Assembly (NCBI GenBank): GCA_009839485.1
Contig: VXPQ01000023.1
Location: 1-64,000 of the forward strand
Source: Bacteroidetes bacterium SB0662_bin_6
GTDB taxonomy: Bacteria > Bacteroidota > Rhodothermia > Rhodothermales > VXPQ01
Length of the DNA stretch: 64,000 nucleotides
Reading direction: 5' to 3'
Both the position numbers and the translations under genes were made by a program. The notes under the pieces are model-generated. The model made no database searches and was not told the origin of the DNA. It saw only the letters and a program-made list of their open reading frames with translations. This document shows positions 44,204 through 53,106 of the stretch, piece after piece (positions within the stretch are counted from its first letter, which is position 1; the number at the start of each line of letters is the position of its first letter).

Positions 44204-44989
44204 TCAGGCCCCCTGGCCAGGCGCCTCGAAAAATGAAAGCAACGTGTCTCCCCGAAGACCCGTACGAAGCGTTTCGAGAGGAATCACTTCATCCGGGGGA
44301 ATATTTCCAAGGTTCACGTTAGGACCGAATTTCCGAATGAACCATACCTGCTGGGACTTCCGGGGAGCCTCGAAAACCAATTCCCCGGGGTCGATATGCT
44401 CCACGATCTCGTCCATGATATCCGACCGGATCTGGCCGGAAGCATCAAAAACGCCGGCGGTCCCGCTCTCGCGCGCTTCGCAAATAACTTTCCAACTACC
44501 GGCTTCCAGTTCGTCACGGATCATCCGAACCCATGTGTCGGGGGACAGGGTAATTGCCTGATCCTTCGAACCGACTTCGCTCAACACCCTGAAGTCTTCC
44601 GAGAAGGAGCGAATGTAGCCGAGTTTTTCTTCGTGCGGGAGTGTAATCGTCCCATCGGAAATCTCGACGTATTCGATCTGAAAAGCATGGAGCAGGGCGC
44701 GGTACTCGTTGAGCAGGCCGCGCATGCAAAACGCCTCAAACAGCGTGCCGCCAAAGCAGACCGGCACCTGCGCAGACCGGTACGCGCGCAACTTCTCCTC
44801 AAGACAAGGCGTGACCACAGCCGTTCCCCATCCCAGTTTTACGGCATCCACATAGTCGGCGCTCATTTGCAGCGTGTCTTCCACCTGCCGTACAGAGAGG
44901 CCTTTGTCCAGTACGAGGGTCAGGCCCGACGTTCGCGGTCTGGTGGGGCGGTTGGGCAAATCGTCAAGGCCGAATCGGTCGTGCGGCAT
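44204..44989 (-). CDS. comA: Phosphosulfolactate synthase (ComA family)
   Basis: From ATG 44989 the protein has 261 residues; a longer frame adds 26. FGLDDLPNRPTRPRTSGLTLVLDKGLS (about 5-31) is the family opening, followed by a TIM-barrel enzyme core with DAVKLGWGTAV and SDGTITLPHEEKLGYI. ComA joins sulfite to phosphoenolpyruvate to make phosphosulfolactate, the first step of coenzyme M and of sulfolactate-derived compounds. In salt-adapted Rhodothermota relatives it may serve sulfolactate or sulfonolipid formation (inference). Confidence 0.85.
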   Translation of the reverse strand: MPHDRFGLDDLPNRPTRPRTSGLTLVLDKGLSVRQVEDTLQMSADYVDAVKLGWGTAVVTPCLEEKLRAYRSAQVPVCFGGTLFEAFCMRGLLNEYRALLHAFQIEYVEISDGTITLPHEEKLGYIRSFSEDFRVLSEVGSKDQAITLSPDTWVRMIRDELEAGSWKVICEARESGTAGVFDASGQIRSDIMDEIVEHIDPGELVFEAPRKSQQVWFIRKFGPNVNLGNIPPDEVIPLETLRTGLRGDTLLSFFEAPGQGA

Positions 44990-45155
44990 GGCGAGGGGAA
45001 TTTTGTGCGTGCGGGAAATGGGAAAGGGCGAACTATGCGACAGCTCTTCCCGGAAAATGGCCAACATCTGCCAAAACTACGGCGGGGAGGCGGATTATCG
45101 CAAAATACGGCGCGGGCCAGGCGAGGAGCCCGGAGGAACGCGCATTGCCCGGTTT

Positions 45156-46421
45156 CTATGCCTCTATATTCACGGCTTTCGCCGGTTCGATCGCCGCGGC
45201 CCGCACTGCAGGATACAAGCCCGCCGCCGCACAAAGCCCGATCGCCGCAACGCTTACCGTCAGCAGGTCCCCGCCCTCTATGAACACCGGATAGGCATCG
45301 ATCAGGAAGGATTCCGCGCCGGCAAGCGGCACCAGTCCGAAATGTTGCTGCAGCAAGGCGAGCCCAAGCCCGATAACCAGTCCGGAAACGGTGCCGGTTA
45401 CCCCCACCATGACGCCCTCCAGCAAAAAAATGCGGCGGATATCCCGGCGAGAAACGCCCATGGCCCGCAACACCCCCACGTCGCGGCGCTTTTCGATGAC
45501 GATCATGGTCAAAGACCCCACGATATTGCACGAAGCCACCACGATAATCAGCCCCAGTACAAAGGTGGCGGCCCACTTTTCGAGGCGCATGACATCGTAT
45601 AGCGACTTGCGCAGGTCGTACCATGTGACGACCTCGAAGGGCGCGGGCAGGCGTGCTGCCAGCATTTGCTTGACCGCATCGGCTTGTTCGAGATCGGCAA
45701 GGCGGAGTTCGACCCCGCTTACGAAATCACCCGTGCGAAAAAGGCGCTGGGCTTCCTTCGTTTCGATGAACACATGGCTTTCGTCATAAATGTCCTCCAT
45801 CTCGAAGAGCCCGCGCACATCGAACAGGGCCGGGGGAGAAGCCATGATCCCCAGGAAGTTTGTCGCCATATCCTCGATATCGGGCGCAGAAAGCAGGGCC
45901 ACCCGACCGGCCGAGGAGTCCGTGGAGGGCAGGAGGGCGAGCCGGTAGGCCAGCGACATGCCTGCGACCAGTCCGGGACGTCCGTTGCGCCGCTCCAGAT
46001 CGAACGCGCCGAAACCTGTGCGATCCACTACGTCGCTCACGCCGGCATAGGCCTGCGGATCCACGCCGCGCACAATAACCACCTTGTTCACTTCGGCGCC
46101 TTCCTCCGGCGCCAGGAGCGCTTTCCCCTCGACATAGGCAGAGGCGGACTCGACGCCCGGCAGTTCAAGCGCCACCGCAGCCAGCGAGTCCGGGTTGGCT
46201 ACACCGGCCTTCCCGACCCCGACGATCCGCACATGCGGATCAATCGAAACCAGCATGTCGCGCACGAAATAGTAGAATCCGTTCATCACGGAAAGCACGA
46301 CGACAAGCGCAGCCACTCCGAGAGCGACGCCTGCCACGGAGATGCCGGTGATGAACGAAATGAGGGTGACCTGCCGGCGGCCTGCAAGGTAGCGCCGGGC
46401 GATCAGAAAGCGAAAGTCCAC
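45156..46421 (-). CDS. FtsX-like ABC transporter permease (LolC/LolE family)
   Basis: The 421-residue protein has the permease pattern: a first helix near 20-47 (GISVAGVALGVAALVVVLSVMNGF), a large periplasmic domain (about 48-270), then three C-terminal helices (from about 285). In the Lol system such permeases pull lipoproteins out of the inner membrane with LolD. The ATPase gene is not next to it. It precedes comA by 166 bp and follows a lipoprotein gene by 12 bp. Confidence 0.88.
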   Translation of the reverse strand: MDFRFLIARRYLAGRRQVTLISFITGISVAGVALGVAALVVVLSVMNGFYYFVRDMLVSIDPHVRIVGVGKAGVANPDSLAAVALELPGVESASAYVEGKALLAPEEGAEVNKVVIVRGVDPQAYAGVSDVVDRTGFGAFDLERRNGRPGLVAGMSLAYRLALLPSTDSSAGRVALLSAPDIEDMATNFLGIMASPPALFDVRGLFEMEDIYDESHVFIETKEAQRLFRTGDFVSGVELRLADLEQADAVKQMLAARLPAPFEVVTWYDLRKSLYDVMRLEKWAATFVLGLIIVVASCNIVGSLTMIVIEKRRDVGVLRAMGVSRRDIRRIFLLEGVMVGVTGTVSGLVIGLGLALLQQHFGLVPLAGAESFLIDAYPVFIEGGDLLTVSVAAIGLCAAAGLYPAVRAAAIEPAKAVNIEA

Positions 46422-46433
46422 CCGGTCAGAAGG

Positions 46434-47303
46434 TTACAACATGGGCTGCGGATCGGTGAAAGCGCCCTCGGGAGCTTCCATGGGCATGTCCACCCGGTCC
46501 GTATACAACACAAAGCCGTCGCTGGGCTTTCGCTCCGAAACGACCAGGGCGCCGGAAGGCGTATCGAAGGCCTTGTGGTCGGACCAGGAAATCGGCTGAG
46601 GCACATGGTCCGGCGGATGATGCTGCAAGTGGTAAGCCCAGTGCCGGACCCTGCCCGTCTCCTTGTCTGTGTACACCCAGTACTGGTCACCCGGTGTCAG
46701 GCCCACCTCCCCGAACGAAAGGTGCAGTACATCCAGGTCGCCCGTGGAAGAGTCGGGCAGATAGCTTCGGTGTACACCTTCGTCGAACAGCTTGACGGGC
46801 ATAAGCAACCAGTACGTGTCATTGATGAACCGGCGGTAGGCGCTTTCGAGCATACCCGATTCCTCTTCATCGCCCACCCGCTCTCCGAAAAGCCAGACGC
46901 TCCCCTCTTCAGGAGCATGTGTGTTGAAAAGCGCCACATATACCGTATCCCCGCCGCCCGGCATTTCCACCCGGTAATCTCCCGTCATACGATCCCACAA
47001 GTGCCGGCCGTGCACGCTCCGGGTCGGCTGTTCGACCGTGGAGTCGGCCTCCGCGGGCGCGTTCGACCCGGTGGCGAAATCGAATCGCAGATAGCGCAGG
47101 TCCGCCCATGCGCCGGGCCCGCCGTACGCTTCGAAAACCTTCATGGCCACGGTGTCGGCTTTCGTTTCCATTGCGGGCATGGCAGTGTCCGGGCCCTCCA
47201 TGGATAGGCCGCCGCAGCCGGTCAGCGCGGCGACAAAAAGAAGGAGCCCCGTCAAAAAACATGTGGGGAAGCGGAAAATGGAGCAAGCGTTGCGCTGTGT
47301 CAT
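46434..47303 (-). CDS. Putative lipoprotein of unknown function (DUF6503-like)
   Basis: From ATG 47303 the protein has 289 residues with a lipobox LTGC (Cys about 29). The mature part reads AYGGPGAWADLRYLRFDFATG, then antiparallel-like strands and a calcium- or lipid-binding-free end; it resembles periplasmic lipoproteins of the LolA/outer-membrane lipid-trafficking style. A longer frame adds 44 residues. Adjacent to the LolC/E-like permease, it may be in the same process, but this is only position. Confidence 0.65.
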   Translation of the reverse strand: MTQRNACSIFRFPTCFLTGLLLFVAALTGCGGLSMEGPDTAMPAMETKADTVAMKVFEAYGGPGAWADLRYLRFDFATGSNAPAEADSTVEQPTRSVHGRHLWDRMTGDYRVEMPGGGDTVYVALFNTHAPEEGSVWLFGERVGDEEESGMLESAYRRFINDTYWLLMPVKLFDEGVHRSYLPDSSTGDLDVLHLSFGEVGLTPGDQYWVYTDKETGRVRHWAYHLQHHPPDHVPQPISWSDHKAFDTPSGALVVSERKPSDGFVLYTDRVDMPMEAPEGAFTDPQPML

Positions 47304-47382
47304 GGTCGAATCGCGTTCATGATAGAAACGGGCCGGCGGCAAGGCGCCGTGCGCCTGTCTGCAAGGCAAAAAGCCCTTCAAA

Positions 47383-47428
47383 CAAGGGATACTCTGATCA
47401 AGTCCGCGAAGTTCAGAGTATTCCTTGC
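47383..47428. terminator. 46-bp hairpin made from a mini copy (D) of the 253-bp repeat ends, at ychF stop
   Basis: A near-perfect inverted repeat (CAAGG[G/A]ATACTCTGA arms, one mismatch) with a loop of about 16 bp that also matches the repeat's subterminal sequence. It begins at the last base of ychF TAG (47428-47430) and is followed, on the minus strand, by an AAGGG/T-rich stretch, so it could act as the ychF terminator. It lacks a target duplication and is likely an internally deleted element. Confidence 0.7.
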
Positions 47429-48522
47429 TACACATTGAACCGGAACAGTATCACGTCGCCGTCCGCCACCACATATTCTCTTCCTTCGGCGCGCATGGCG
47501 CCGGCTTCCCGGGCCGCCGTTTCCGAGCCGTACCGCATCAAGTCCTCGTAGCGGATCGTTTCCGCGCGAATGAATCCCTTTTCGAAATCCGAATGTACGA
47601 CACCGCCTGCGGCCGGCGCACGGGCGCCCCGCACCACGGTACAGGCCCGCGTTTCCTTCGGCCCGGTCGTAAAAAACGTAATGAGGTTCAGTAATTCGTA
47701 GCCTGCCGCTACGAACCGGTCCATGCCGGGCGCCTCAAGCCCCAGTTCCTCCAGCCAGGCCGCTCTCTCTTGATCACCCAGCGACGCAAGCTGCGCCTCC
47801 AGTTCAGCGCAAACGACTACGCACGAAAATCCTTCCGCGGAGGCGATTTCCCGTACGGCCTCCGCGTGGGGGCCCCCATCGGGCAGGTCGTCCTCGGCCA
47901 CGTTGGCTACATAAAGCACCGGTTTCGCAGACAAAAGGAAAAGCGCATCAAGGCGGTCTTCGTCCCCGGGTTGCACAGGAAATGTACGCGCCGCCTTGCC
48001 GTCCCCTACATAGGCATGCACCTTCTCGACAAAAGCCAGTTCGTCTCGCAGCGTCCGGTCCCCGCCCTTGGCCTGCTTGGCGACTTTTTCGATGCGCCGC
48101 TCAAGGGACTCAAGGTCCTTCAGCAACAATTCCGTTTCTATGATTCCGATGTCGCGGGCCGGGTCCACCGTGCCGGTGACATGCGTAACGTCGGGATCCT
48201 CGAAGCAACGCGCCACATGCACAATCGCATCCACTTCCCGGATATGCGCCAGAAACCGGTTTCCGAGACCCTCTCCTTTCGAAGCGCCCGCGACAAGCCC
48301 TGCGATGTCCACGTATTCGACCGTGGCGGGCGTCGCCTTGTCGGAGCCGGAGAGCTCGGCCAAACGATAAAGCCGTTCATCAGGTACGGGGGCGATGCCG
48401 ACATTCGGCTCGATGGTGCAGAAGGGATAGTTTTCCGAGCGCGCTCCTGCGCCGCTGAGCACATTGAATAGCGACGACTTGCCGACGTTGGGCAATCCTG
48501 TTATGCCGCAGCGTAAAGCCAT
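47428..48522 (-). CDS. ychF: Ribosome-binding GTPase/ATPase YchF (OLA1 type)
   Basis: The 364-residue protein has G1 [16 protein letters not shown] (about 8-23), the DIAGLV switch (about 71-76) and the NVAED-like (usual NKxD replacement) segment near 208. The C-terminal TGS domain starts about 285. YchF hydrolyses ATP better than GTP and is linked to translation and stress. The stop lies at the hairpin 47383-47428. Confidence 0.95.
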   Translation of the reverse strand: MALRCGITGLPNVGKSSLFNVLSGAGARSENYPFCTIEPNVGIAPVPDERLYRLAELSGSDKATPATVEYVDIAGLVAGASKGEGLGNRFLAHIREVDAIVHVARCFEDPDVTHVTGTVDPARDIGIIETELLLKDLESLERRIEKVAKQAKGGDRTLRDELAFVEKVHAYVGDGKAARTFPVQPGDEDRLDALFLLSAKPVLYVANVAEDDLPDGGPHAEAVREIASAEGFSCVVVCAELEAQLASLGDQERAAWLEELGLEAPGMDRFVAAGYELLNLITFFTTGPKETRACTVVRGARAPAAGGVVHSDFEKGFIRAETIRYEDLMRYGSETAAREAGAMRAEGREYVVADGDVILFRFNV

Positions 48523-48534
48523 GCGTTTTTCGGT

Positions 48535-49191
48535 TCAGCCCTGGTACGGTACGCTCACGAAGGTGCGCTCCGGCAATCGGACCGCGGTCAGGCGGCCCAG
48601 ACCGGGATGCTCATGGAAGGCGCATCCTGTATCGATAAGCACAAGTTGCTTCTCATTACGGGGAATACGATGGGGCGTGTGCCCGCATACGACCGTTTTT
48701 TCCCAGGCCAGGGTTTCCGCATGCAGGAATCCTCGCTCCCAAAGAAAAATGTGTTCGTCGCCCTGCTCCATGCTCCGGGCCACGGTCCAGTTCGACAGCA
48801 AGCCCGCATGCACAAAAAAGAAGTCCGGTGTGTCGAACCAGCGTTTCGTGGCGCGCAAAAAATCTATATGCTCGCGAGGGATTTCGACGGCGCCGCCGGC
48901 AACCCGGTAGCTGTCCTGCGTTTGCGTGCCGCCATTCATAATCCAGAAGTACTGATCCTTTCCTGCAAGAGCATCCAGCATCATCGCCTCGTGGTTTCCC
49001 CTGAGGAAGGTGCATGGAACCTGTTCGGCAAGCGCCAGAAGAAAGTCGATGACGCTCCGGACATCCGGTCCGCGGTCCACGTAATCCCCCACGAAAACAA
49101 GATGATCCTCCGGAGTCGGGGCCAATTTCCCGATCAGCGCCTTCAGGGTGCGGGCGCACCCGTGTATATCTCCTATGGCTATAAAACCCAT
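48535..49191 (-). CDS. Metallophosphoesterase (serine/threonine phosphatase or Ap4A hydrolase type)
   Basis: From ATG 49191 the protein has 218 residues with the PPP-family motifs GDIHGCARTL (about 7-16), GDYVDRGPDV (about 35-44) and GNHEAMMLDAL (about 66-76), which bind two metal ions. A frame open 33 bp further adds eleven residues. It may dephosphorylate Ser/Thr or cut diadenosine tetraphosphate; sequence alone cannot say. It lies between ychF and nusB. Confidence 0.9.
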   Translation of the reverse strand: MGFIAIGDIHGCARTLKALIGKLAPTPEDHLVFVGDYVDRGPDVRSVIDFLLALAEQVPCTFLRGNHEAMMLDALAGKDQYFWIMNGGTQTQDSYRVAGGAVEIPREHIDFLRATKRWFDTPDFFFVHAGLLSNWTVARSMEQGDEHIFLWERGFLHAETLAWEKTVVCGHTPHRIPRNEKQLVLIDTGCAFHEHPGLGRLTAVRLPERTFVSVPYQG

Positions 49192-49204
49192 GGTTTCCCG
49201 CCGT

Positions 49205-49720
49205 TCACTCGTCGGACTTCGCATCGGGCGCGGGCGGATCTGCGCCGGCGCGCTTCAGAATAGAAGTCATTCCGATCAGGCCTCGCCCCGACTTTTTCAG
49301 CAGGCGCTGCTTGTGCAGGTCGAGCAACACCGCATCGAGAATCCCATTGATAAATCGCCCGCTTTCCGCCGTACTGTATCTCTTGACGATTTCTATCGCC
49401 TCGTTGATCGACACCTTCGGAGGAATATCCTCGAACGCCAGCATCTCGGCGATAGCTATCCGGAGAGCAATGTGATCAATCAGTGCGATGCGTGACAGTT
49501 CCCAGTTTTCCGAATGCGCTCCGATGATTTCGTCGAGGCGGGCGATATGGCTCCGGACCCATCCGAAAAGGTCCTTGGCGAAGGCAAGGACCTCAGTATC
49601 GTCGCGGAGTTTCGGCGCAATGATCGTTTCGACGAAGTGGGCAGCCTCTTCACCGTCTGCCATCTCACTCGCGTAGAGCGCCTGCATAACGCGCGCTCTT
49701 GCTTCTCTGCGATTGCTCAT
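49205..49720 (-). CDS. nusB: Transcription antitermination factor NusB
   Basis: From ATG 49720 the protein has 171 residues: MSNRREARARVMQALYASEM is the usual start, WELSRIALIDHIALRIAIAEML and PPKVSINEAIEIVKRY the usual core. NusB binds boxA of rRNA leaders with S10. The start codon lies only 2 bp from the end of repeat copy B, so its natural leader was replaced by the element. Confidence 0.95.
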   Translation of the reverse strand: MSNRREARARVMQALYASEMADGEEAAHFVETIIAPKLRDDTEVLAFAKDLFGWVRSHIARLDEIIGAHSENWELSRIALIDHIALRIAIAEMLAFEDIPPKVSINEAIEIVKRYSTAESGRFINGILDAVLLDLHKQRLLKKSGRGLIGMTSILKRAGADPPAPDAKSDE

Positions 49721-49722
49721 AT

Positions 49723-49975
49723 GGATACTCTGATCAAGTCCGCGAAGTTCAGAGGCTGCGAGAAGCACGCTGGCAAGAAATGACGAAGCAATGTGGCAGG
49801 CCCCACATAATGAGGAATGACGCGGCCAGCGTGCTTCTCGCAGCCTCCCGAAGGGCGCTCCGCGCTCACACCGCCCCGAATCCGCGGCGTTTCGCGTAAT
49901 TTCAATAATGCAATTATAATATCTTTTATGCACGAACGCGGAGCGCTGATCGAAGCGGTTTTGATCAGAGTATCC
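49723..49975 (-). mobile_element. Full copy B of the 253-bp structured inverted-repeat element, directly upstream of nusB
   Basis: A 253-bp element with perfect 15-bp ends (GGATACTCTGATCAA at 49723-49737 and its complement at 49961-49975). ATAT flanks both sides (49719-49722, 49976-49979). It has the same plan as copy A: a 10-bp helix (49855-49864 with 49937-49946), a perfect 22-bp helix (49753-49774 with 49825-49846) and the inner hairpin. It lies in the 421-bp gap between comEC and nusB with its right end 2 bp from the nusB ATG. Confidence 0.88.
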
Positions 49976-50141
49976 ATATGTCAAAGAGGATCGGGCGCTG
50001 CCGGTTCACGGGATGGCGACGGAGCACTTCGTGCGTGGAGGGCACGGGCGCTGCCGGAAAGCGTATGCATATTCGTAAAGATGCTTGAGGTTCTTGTTCC
50101 AAACGAGATTTTTCGGGCAGAACGGTTCCTGTTTCTCCTCT

Positions 50142-52718
50142 TCACCGCCAGTTCACGCGCCGGATCGTTTTGCCGTCTGTTCGAAACCATACCCCGCCGG
50201 CCCTGGAGGTCAGCACCACCTCGAAACCCGCAGCAGTCAGGCGGTCCAGTACTTCCTGGTTCGGGAGTCCGTAACGATTGCGCTCCGCGACGCTGACCAC
50301 CGCATACGGTTTGCGGGGATTCTGCGTCGGTTCGTTCATGGAGACACCTGTTTTTACGGCGCCCGCGGGATTCGAATCCCGGCTTCGTGCGCCCAGCACG
50401 CCGTTAAGAAACGCCGGTGCGGAGCTGGTCCTGGATCCGTGGTGCCCGACTTTCAGGACATCGCTTTGAAGCAGGTCCTTGTACCGCCGTGCAAGCCGGA
50501 GTTCGGCCTCAAGAGGGGCATCCCCTGTAAAGAGAAACGAAGCCTCGCCGTAGCACACGAGCAGCATCACGGAGTGTGCATTCGGGCCATCTTCCGGGAC
50601 CTCTTCGGGCGGGTACAATACGTAGGCGCGCACCTGGGGCGACAACATGAGGGTATCGCCTATCCGCACCGCGCGATGCGGAATATTCAGGCTATCCAGC
50701 AGGGCGTCGGTTTCTGTAAAGAGCGACGATGAGTGCCGGTACCCCGACCGCAGCACACGGCCCACGGGCACGGAACGCAGTACGGAAGGAATGCCCCCGA
50801 TATGATCACTGTCAGGATGGGTGATAATCACGGTTCCCAGTTTGTCCATGCCGCGGTACGCCAACTGGGGCAGCACGAAGCGGCTTCCTGCATCGCTGCC
50901 CGTGAAAGCCGACCGGGGCCCCGCATCGATCAGCACGCCGTCCCCGTCGGGGAGGCGCAACAGGGCCGCATCTCCCTGGCCGACATCCATATAAATCACG
51001 TCCATGTGCGGGCGATACCGTCCGCTGGCTACTCCCTGAATCACATCCCCGATCAGAAGAAGCAGCGCCAGCGCAGCGAAACGCCACCGGAGCCTGGGGC
51101 GGCGCCACACGGCAAGGCACACCCCGATAAGGGTTAGTATTATAAGAGGAAGCGGCCGTTCAAGACTCCACTGAACTACGCTCCATCCCATAAATCGATC
51201 ACCAAACATGGAGACATGAAGCAGGGAAGACGCCAGTGCGCCGGACGCAGCCCCGAGAATCTCTCCCAGCGCCGGAAATACGCCGCCGAACGCCACTGCT
51301 GCTGAACCGGCGACCAGCGCCCCTGTAGTGAGTGGAATACCCGGCAGATTCAGCAGGAGTCCCCCCAGCCCGACCTGCCCAAAGTGATAAAGCGCTACAG
51401 GCAGCGTACCGATGGTTGCCGCCACCGTGACGGCGGTCCCGGAGTGAATGTATTCCCCCAGGCGAAATGAGGGGGCCGGAACCCATGCCGCCAGTAGAGG
51501 CGCCAGCAACAGAATACCAGCCACCGCAGACACGGAAAGTTGAAACCCGGCCGCGAAAAGATGGGTGGGGGCAACGGCCAACAACACGCACACGGCGGCG
51601 CCCAGACTGTTCAGGGACCGGGCAGGTCGCTGGAACGATGTAGCCGAAAGCATCAGCGACGCCATCACCACAGCGCGCACCACCGATGCGGAACACCCGG
51701 TAAGAAGCATATATCCCACGAGCAGAAACACGGTGCAACTCACCCGAAGTATATCCACAGTACGCCAATTCAAACGAAGGCGATACAGGAGAGGCCCGAG
51801 CAAGTGGTACAAAATCATTCCGACAACCATGACATGCAGACCGGATACTGCAAGGAGATGCAGAAGACCCATACGGGCAAAGCGGTCCCGGGTATCGCTG
51901 TCCAGTTGCCGCCGGTCTCCAAGAAGGAGCGCATGGAGGATCGCTCGCGACTCAGGATCGGGCAAAAACCGATCCAGGCTGGACTGAACGAAGGCTCGGG
52001 CCGGTTCAAGCAAACACCCTGTACTCCGCCTGTCACGTCCTGTCCGTTCCATACTCCCCTCCACGAGATAGAGACGAGCATAGATGCGCTCGCGGAACAG
52101 ATAGCTCCCGTAGTCGAACTCACCAGGATTTCTGGCACGAGGCAATGGAGCAAGACGCCCCTGCAGTATTACCTGATCACACCTTGCCGGCAACCAATTG
52201 CTTTGCCGGTCACCTCCGGAAGTGAACCGGCCGGACACTAGCAAACCTGCAGGAGGATCCCCATTGTTCTTCCGGTCCAGTCGGAGCGTAAACCGGATCG
52301 ATCCTGAGTGCTCCACCGGATCATCCAGAATGCGACCTGACCACACCGCCTCTTCCCCGGAAGCAAGCTTCCCGGGTAACGGATGTCCCTGCGGCAAGGC
52401 ATAAAACGTGGCATAGTGCAACCCCCCGAAGCACACCGTCAGGAAAAAACCCGCAAAGGCAACGAAAAGCGTACGCAGTTCCCTGGAAACCCTCGGCAGC
52501 ACAGACCCTGTACAGAAAATCAACACACCCGCGACGAGGCCTGCCAGTACACTCCCCCGCACTGCTGCACCGGGTTCCCCACTGTGCGCAAGCAAAATAC
52601 CGGCCGATAAGGCTCCCGCCACCCAACAAGCCGGATACCTGTTCCGAGAGGTTTCTTCAGGAGCCGGCACAAGCGCATGAGGGTCAGGGTCAGGACAGGT
52701 ATTATCTCCCAGAGACAC
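50142..52718 (-). CDS. comEC: DNA internalisation competence protein ComEC/Rec2
   Basis: The 858-residue protein has many membrane helices: an N-terminal part (about 25-110), an OB-like soluble segment, the ComEC channel region (about 235-530) and a C-terminal metallo-beta-lactamase domain with THPDSDHIGGI (about 632-642) and HHGSRTS near 773-779. ComEC moves one DNA strand across the inner membrane in natural competence. It is next to the candidate oriC. Confidence 0.93.
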   Translation of the reverse strand: MSLGDNTCPDPDPHALVPAPEETSRNRYPACWVAGALSAGILLAHSGEPGAAVRGSVLAGLVAGVLIFCTGSVLPRVSRELRTLFVAFAGFFLTVCFGGLHYATFYALPQGHPLPGKLASGEEAVWSGRILDDPVEHSGSIRFTLRLDRKNNGDPPAGLLVSGRFTSGGDRQSNWLPARCDQVILQGRLAPLPRARNPGEFDYGSYLFRERIYARLYLVEGSMERTGRDRRSTGCLLEPARAFVQSSLDRFLPDPESRAILHALLLGDRRQLDSDTRDRFARMGLLHLLAVSGLHVMVVGMILYHLLGPLLYRLRLNWRTVDILRVSCTVFLLVGYMLLTGCSASVVRAVVMASLMLSATSFQRPARSLNSLGAAVCVLLAVAPTHLFAAGFQLSVSAVAGILLLAPLLAAWVPAPSFRLGEYIHSGTAVTVAATIGTLPVALYHFGQVGLGGLLLNLPGIPLTTGALVAGSAAVAFGGVFPALGEILGAASGALASSLLHVSMFGDRFMGWSVVQWSLERPLPLIILTLIGVCLAVWRRPRLRWRFAALALLLLIGDVIQGVASGRYRPHMDVIYMDVGQGDAALLRLPDGDGVLIDAGPRSAFTGSDAGSRFVLPQLAYRGMDKLGTVIITHPDSDHIGGIPSVLRSVPVGRVLRSGYRHSSSLFTETDALLDSLNIPHRAVRIGDTLMLSPQVRAYVLYPPEEVPEDGPNAHSVMLLVCYGEASFLFTGDAPLEAELRLARRYKDLLQSDVLKVGHHGSRTSSAPAFLNGVLGARSRDSNPAGAVKTGVSMNEPTQNPRKPYAVVSVAERNRYGLPNQEVLDRLTAAGFEVVLTSRAGGVWFRTDGKTIRRVNWR

Positions 52719-52740
52719 TGCACCCTTCGAAACATAACGT

Positions 52741-52980
52741 CTAAGGGGGGTTATTCACACACTCACAAGCTCTACTATAACTTGTATAATTAATATAAAT
52801 ATGTTGTAGTAGTAGGGGCTGTGGATATGTGAATAGAGAGGTTATGCACAAGTTATCTTCATATTGTGAAAAACTTTATCTTCAAAATATCCGGCTGTCT
52901 TCTTTCCAGCATCAATGCGGGAAAGTCTCTGCGTATGGATAAGTTATCCACATTAATTTTTCTGTTCTTCACAGGCCAAA
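52741..52980. other. Candidate chromosome origin oriC (comEC-pgi gap, 388 bp)
   Basis: The AT-rich gap has DnaA boxes TTATTCACA (52751-52759), ATATCCACA (52820-52828, minus), CTATTCACA (52828-52836, minus), TTATGCACA (52842-52850), TTTTTCACA (52865-52873, minus) and perfect TTATCCACA (52944-52952). Read from the boxes at 52836-52820 on the minus strand: boxes, GC patch GCCCC, then TACTACTAC (plus-strand TAG x3 at 52807-52815), then a 33-bp AT-rich tract (52774-52806). That order matches the DnaA-box/GC/DnaA-trio/AT-tract unwinding module known from well-studied origins. No gene is supported in 52719-53106. Confidence 0.75.
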
Positions 52981-53003
52981 GTACGTTAGTATCTCCGGAA
53001 TAA

Positions 53004-53025
53004 CCCGTGGAAACGGGAGGGCTTT
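53004..53025. terminator. Weak terminator-like hairpin downstream of pgi
   Basis: CCCGT (53004-53008) and ACGGG (53013-53017) form a 5-bp stem with a GGAA loop. A T-run follows on the plus strand (53022-53026) and a shorter TTATT on the minus strand. For pgi (minus) it is the only such structure before oriC. Low confidence. Confidence 0.35.
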
Positions 53026-53106
53026 TTCACTTCGCGTACCCTTTCCACATCAGACGGTAGTAATACAGGGTCAAAATCCTGATTTTCCCACATGCCTGTT
53101 TCCGAT

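Noticed and set aside
45666..47207. 513-codon plus-strand open frame
   Set aside because: Antisense to the LolC/E-like permease and the lipoprotein; Arg/His-rich shadow composition.
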